NCBI RefSeq assembly: GCF_037038585.1
Contig: NC_092560.1
Coordinates: 63,306,049-63,370,048, forward strand
Length of the DNA stretch: 64,000 nt
Origin: Patagioenas fasciata
Lineage: Eukaryota > Chordata > Aves > Columbiformes > Columbidae
Direction: 5' to 3'
The position numbers were made by a program, and so were the translations under genes. Shown one piece after another: positions 59,697 through 64,000 of this stretch. Every line of letters begins with the position of its first letter. The first letter of the stretch is position 1. The notes below the pieces were generated by a model. The model ran no database searches and had not been told where the DNA came from. It saw only the letters and a program-made list of their open reading frames with translations.

Positions 59697-62600
59697 AGCC
59701 AAACTGGGAAGGTTGTGACTGTCAGATCAGATTGCAGGCAGAAAATAGGACAGAAAGAGTTGTGATTTTTTAATCTGTTTTGTTTGTTTGTTTTCAAAGT
59801 GGTTTCCATGCACTTGACAATGAAATACATTGAGCGACCAGAAAACTCAAATGTAGAACAGAGCTTTGGAGAACTTCTATGCTCAGAGAACTAAGCTGTT
59901 ACAACTAAGAGAATACTTTTTTTTTTTTTCTTTCCTTTGATGATAACTGAGCATTTGGTCAGCTATGCTTTAAAAAAAGATACGCAGAACAGTTGAGCCA
60001 AGAAATACATAATATGAAACACAGTCAGTAGGAGAGATACCAGTTATCTTGTTTTTCTCTTTGAGAAGTGAAGTCTAAAGAGACTGGTAATGTCATAGCA
60101 TGTCAGTGTCAAACAGCTGGTGCTGCCCTCGTTTTCTCACCTTGTCACGGAACCTTTAACCTTCTTTACAGCTGTGAAGGTTTTGAAGGAAAGCAGTCCA
60201 CAGATATTTTCCCAGGTGCACTTTAATGTCTCAAATGTACTTTTCCTTTCTTATCTATCTGATCATCCATAGGTGCACTATGTATCAAAACATCTTTAAA
60301 TAGAATCTAAAAGTGCACAGTTGGTATTCAGCTGTTTTAAATAAGGGCCACCCTCCTTTGGCTTTGGTGATTAAGAATCAGAACCTAATTGTTTCTTCAT
60401 GAGTTTATCTGCATAAAATACAATTCAGAGTTACTTCTTTCTAACCACAGGCACAAGGGTAGTTTCTCTGCACAACATAAAGCCCTGAGCAAAGCCAGGA
60501 CACCTCCATGTACTGTAACTTCCAGCAGTTAGTGTGGAATCCTGCATTTAGTAGCAGCTCTTCAATACAGGTAAACATATCTTGAAGCCTGCCGTGCCTT
60601 TGCTGTTGGTATGTGCGAATAATTTTTGGGTAAATACACAATGATGTTCCTTAGCATAGATTTATGGGAGGCTTTTTCCTTATTTTAAAATTTTAAAGTG
60701 AAAGAACTTTTTAGGCAAGGCCTTTAAGATTAATTTGCTGTGCAAATATACTCATGCTAAGTCAGGAGGTTTGCAGTCCATTTGAGGATGAGATTGGAGT
60801 CTGAAGTACTAGATAAACAGCTACGTGGCAGCTTCATACAGTAGTATCCGGGGCTGGAGCACACGCTGTAATTGAGTCAACAAGGTCTGAATGTCGAGAG
60901 AAAAGCAAATATAGAATGGACTGTGTAAACACGTGCCACGCATAGGTTTGCCTTAGAAAAGTTTCTTCATTGTGCTTTGTAATTCTCAGGCCGCAGGGAA
61001 CAGAAATATTTCAAAACCAAGGATGCAGCAGATTTGGTCCACAGAGAAATATTAATTCCAGAAAATATCAGAAATCTAGAAACAGACTGAGAAAGGGTGA
61101 AAAACATACAGAGTTTTTAAGGGAGTAGCTAGCAAAGACCTGGTATCAGCCACCTTCTATGTGAGAGGTTGCTACAAGGCAGAAGATAAACCATTCTTTG
61201 TCTGCTGAAGATAGGACAAAGCAACGTGCTTAAAATGGAGCAAGAGATAGTTGTATAGCACATTGGGAGCACTAATAATAGTCCCAGTGAAGTGACACGA
61301 ATAGATTGCCCAGGGAAATGAGGTCATTATGGGATGTGCTATTGCTTGTGTTTTTTAAGCTGAATGCCTGTTAAAAATGTGTTACTTGCAGTTGCTCTTT
61401 CTGGAGGAGACAATGGGCTGATCCCTCTTTGTCTCATTTAAAAAAAGAATTTAAAATGTAAAGACATTTACACTTAGTAGCAGCTACTCTTGTTACATTC
61501 CAGCTAGGCCTGGTCAAGGTTTTGCCTTCCTCTGACAACATTGAGCTTTCTTGTCCTAAATAAGTATCTCTGACTCTTACGTTGTTCTGTCAATTTTAAG
61601 AGAATATCTGCCTGGAGGATAACGTGCTTTCGTATCTATCCAGGGTAAAGAAAAACCTCCATGCCTTGTTTGAATTAGCCTTGGAACTGATTGAAGGCAG
61701 CTTTCATCCAAAGAAAGTGAACTTCCTATTTATAATTACTTCAGTTATTTTGTAACTTTATGATTAAAATAAGCCTATAAATGGGGATATTTTCTTCTGA
61801 CTAATGACATTTAATTATGCAACTTGAGGCTTCAAATTGCCAACTTTTCAGCAAGCTATAAAATGTGTATAAGAAGACAGTCAGGGAGTCTACATTTCTT
61901 ACGAAAGATTGTGGTTTACAAGACACTCATCATGCTCTGCATGAGAGTGCATAGGTTCACTTCAATGCCTGACTCTGAGACAGAAATTAAAACCATGCTT
62001 GAGTTAGGAGAATTTGGTATGACTCAAATTTCTTGTAATTCACAGCTATGATGTTACTCTTAAAACTTCTGCAATATGGGGGACTGCTCAGTAAGCTATA
62101 TATCGAAAGAGTATGCAGACAACCAGAAGATTTTCTTGAAACACGTGCACACGTGTAGTTGCTGATTCAACCTTGTAAACCTGGCATAACCCAACAGATT
62201 TTGCACAATCCTGTACAGATAATGTGTTTAGAAAGTGAGAGGCTTGGGATTTAATTAACTTCACAATGCAGGTTTTTTTTCCTTCTAGTGGCACCAGTGC
62301 TTTCCTTCTTTCCTTTCTTTCCTTGACTTCTGCCAGGTGATAGGGGACTGTCAACTAATTTTGATTTAAAGTTTGAGATTTTGATTTGGGTTTTTTCTAC
62401 AAACCAGAAATGGCCTTTGAAGAAGTACTAAAAACAAACATATAATTGACATGTACATTCACAATTAGAAAACAGTAGTTTTATTCTTGTAACTCCCAGG
62501 TCTGTGTGAGCGGTCTTCATGTTTTTTTATGAAGTTAGAGGTTTGTAAGCAAAGTTTAAAGCTGGAGGTAAGATCCCATATTTTCATTAGTAACGTGGAC

Positions 62601-63760
62601 AAACACTATATAAAGATGCTGAGTGACAGCAAAATGCAGTGGGGGAATCCTGAGGCAGATATTATTATATTTTATGTGCTGGTGAGTTCTTGGTGAACAT
62701 GAATTTGTGAGACTTCTTTCTTGATTTGGCCTCTAACAAGTTACATGGCACGGATATTGCAGTTTACTGATGTATAAAAAGAACTGAATGTGTGTTGGGG
62801 TAGTATAGCTTAAATTAGTGTGCTTTTAGTGAGGTCTTCAGGTAGCTTGAGAACATGGTGAAAATAAAATAATTGTGAAGTTGTAAGGGTGTTTCTTCCC
62901 TGGAGATTTAACACTGGCCTTTACCATTTCTCAGGTCCTGTGCTGCCTGTGCCTTTCCCTCGTTCTGGTTATTGCAGACCTAGAGGAAAAAAGTGGCTGC
63001 TTGTGAACAACTCTGGATTATTTGACATACTGCTGAAATGTTTGTCCTTGCACAGTGCAGATTGGCGAGAGCCAGAACAGCATTTCGGGCATTCCCAGAT
63101 GTCCCCCGAGAGAGGATTCTTTAAAAAAGAGTAATAAAAAATATACAGTTGTATTGCAGGGATGAGGGAGCATACTCCTGATGCCACAGAGGACTTCAGT
63201 GAAGAGATTTTTCTTTAAAAATTTCAGAGGCTTTTAGGCAAGGTCTGTTCTCTCACAGTGATGTCGTCTAGCTTCAGAGGAGACTTCTAAGACAAGGTCA
63301 GGAGTCTTTCCACTATGAGACATGGAAGAAGTAGCCTGGACAAAATGTATTAAGTTCTACAAAACTGCTCTGTAGGAGGGGCTGGCTCAGCTACATTCTT
63401 ACATGAAGATGTCCCTTCTGCTGTTGTTCACCGAGGGAAGGGAAGGCCTTTTGCTACATGGGAGTTACAGTCTCTGGGAGGGTGCTCAAGCCCTCAGAGC
63501 TTTCAGGTGGCAGGGAGAAAATGCACTAGGGATTGACTGGGCTTTAAGACGAGCATTCCTGCAGTTTTCTTTTTGAGAACAAAAGCTGATGGTGGCTGAC
63601 GTGTGGGAACTGAATGTGTTTCCCAGATCCTGTTGAACTTCTCTTTGGAAAACGTGTAACGCATTAATCGTCAAATAACACATTAAATGGAGTATTCTAG
63701 ATAATTCTCACCTTAAGGTTAATATTTATAGCAACAAGTGACTTTCAGTAGAGAAATGCC
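59697..63760 (+). other. Probable intron; nothing recognised
   Basis: AT-rich. Includes a T-rich run at 59920-59931, a double CACGTG site at 62142-62155, and a TTCC-rich patch near 62300-62325. No exon or repeat family recognised. Confidence 0.45.
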
Positions 63761-63761
63761 T

Positions 63762-63788
63762 CTTTTTTTTTTTTTTTCCCCCCTCTAG
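63762..63788 (+). promoter_or_regulatory. Possible 3' splice site
   Basis: An almost unbroken pyrimidine tract (about 25 C/T bases) ends in CTCTAG at 63788, with a possible branch site in 'agtgactttc' near 63740. This is a strong acceptor by pattern. What follows (63789 on) has stops in all forward frames within the visible 210 bases and no coding character, so it could only be an untranslated exon, or the tract is simply poly-T low complexity. Confidence 0.3.
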
Positions 63789-64000
63789 AAATTATTACTT
63801 AACACCGTATTGAACCTCTGATCCTGGGTGATCAGATCTAGTTCTGCAGTGTCTTGAGCATCCCGTAACTTCAAGGAGGAGCAAATGTGAGCAGAGGGGA
63901 GAGGAAAACAGATGGGCTGTACTGTCCCCTTGAACCCATATGCAAAGCAGAATAAATTTCCATTCATGGTACACAGGACGCTTTGGGAATGTGACATTTA
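63789..64000 (+). other. Right edge; no coding exon recognised
   Basis: Non-repetitive sequence after the acceptor-like site. The reverse-strand open frame 63785-63997 (70 codons) has no recognisable domain. Confidence 0.4.

Noticed and set aside
1-64000. CRISPR array, operon or prokaryotic island
   Set aside because: No regularly spaced repeat-spacer pattern, no ribosome-binding sites with packed genes, and abundant avian CR1. The window is vertebrate.

Overview
The window looks like non-coding vertebrate DNA from a bird. The basis is at least six truncated copies of the CR1 non-LTR retrotransposon, the dominant avian interspersed repeat, recognised by their 3' ends: a 'ggactcgatgatcc...' core followed by short tails of the 'gattctatg'/'gattctgtg' type. 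The rest is AT-rich and full of stop codons, with no operon-like gene packing, no run of long ORFs and no tRNA or rRNA. The 'gggacaggagttggactcgatgatcc' form of the CR1 3' end fits a non-galliform bird better than chicken, but that rests on memory of consensus sequences and is weak.

Layout. Positions 1-42,990 are apparently intergenic. The region holds a 131-bp pure purine tract joined to an (AATAC)n tail and a reverse-strand CR1 (2.8-3.4 kb), a diverged tandem duplication (4.6-4.9 kb), and a CR1 cluster at 15.5-18.1 kb. That cluster has two forward 3' segments of different families, one more forward 3' end and one reverse copy. Next come two clean inverted repeats (18.5 and 20.9 kb), a (AAAAT)n array of about 150 bp bracketed by identical 11-bp direct repeats (19.8-20.0 kb), a short CR1 3' end (21.1 kb), and scattered low-complexity stretches. 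I recognise no protein-coding exon here.

Positions 42,995-43,735 form a sharply bounded GC- and CpG-rich island, the only strong sign of a gene. On the + strand it has a TATA-less, pyrimidine-rich promoter-like stretch with a potential G-quadruplex on the opposite strand. The first ATG of the island core (43,291) opens a 12-codon reading frame that runs straight into a consensus splice donor (43,327). I read this as the promoter and first exon of an unidentified + strand gene. Positions 43,740-64,000 would then be its first intron, or intron plus flank. This part is AT-rich, with short tandem duplications, a long poly-T/poly-C tract (47.3 kb) and a possible splice acceptor near the right edge (63,788).

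Nothing here supports a new multi-gene biological system. The most unusual items are the array with target-site-duplication-like flanks at 19.8 kb, the purine-tract/pentamer/CR1 junction at 2.8 kb, the 19-bp-arm hairpin at 18.5 kb and the unidentified CpG-island gene start. No computation or database search was run; family calls come from reading the sequence.
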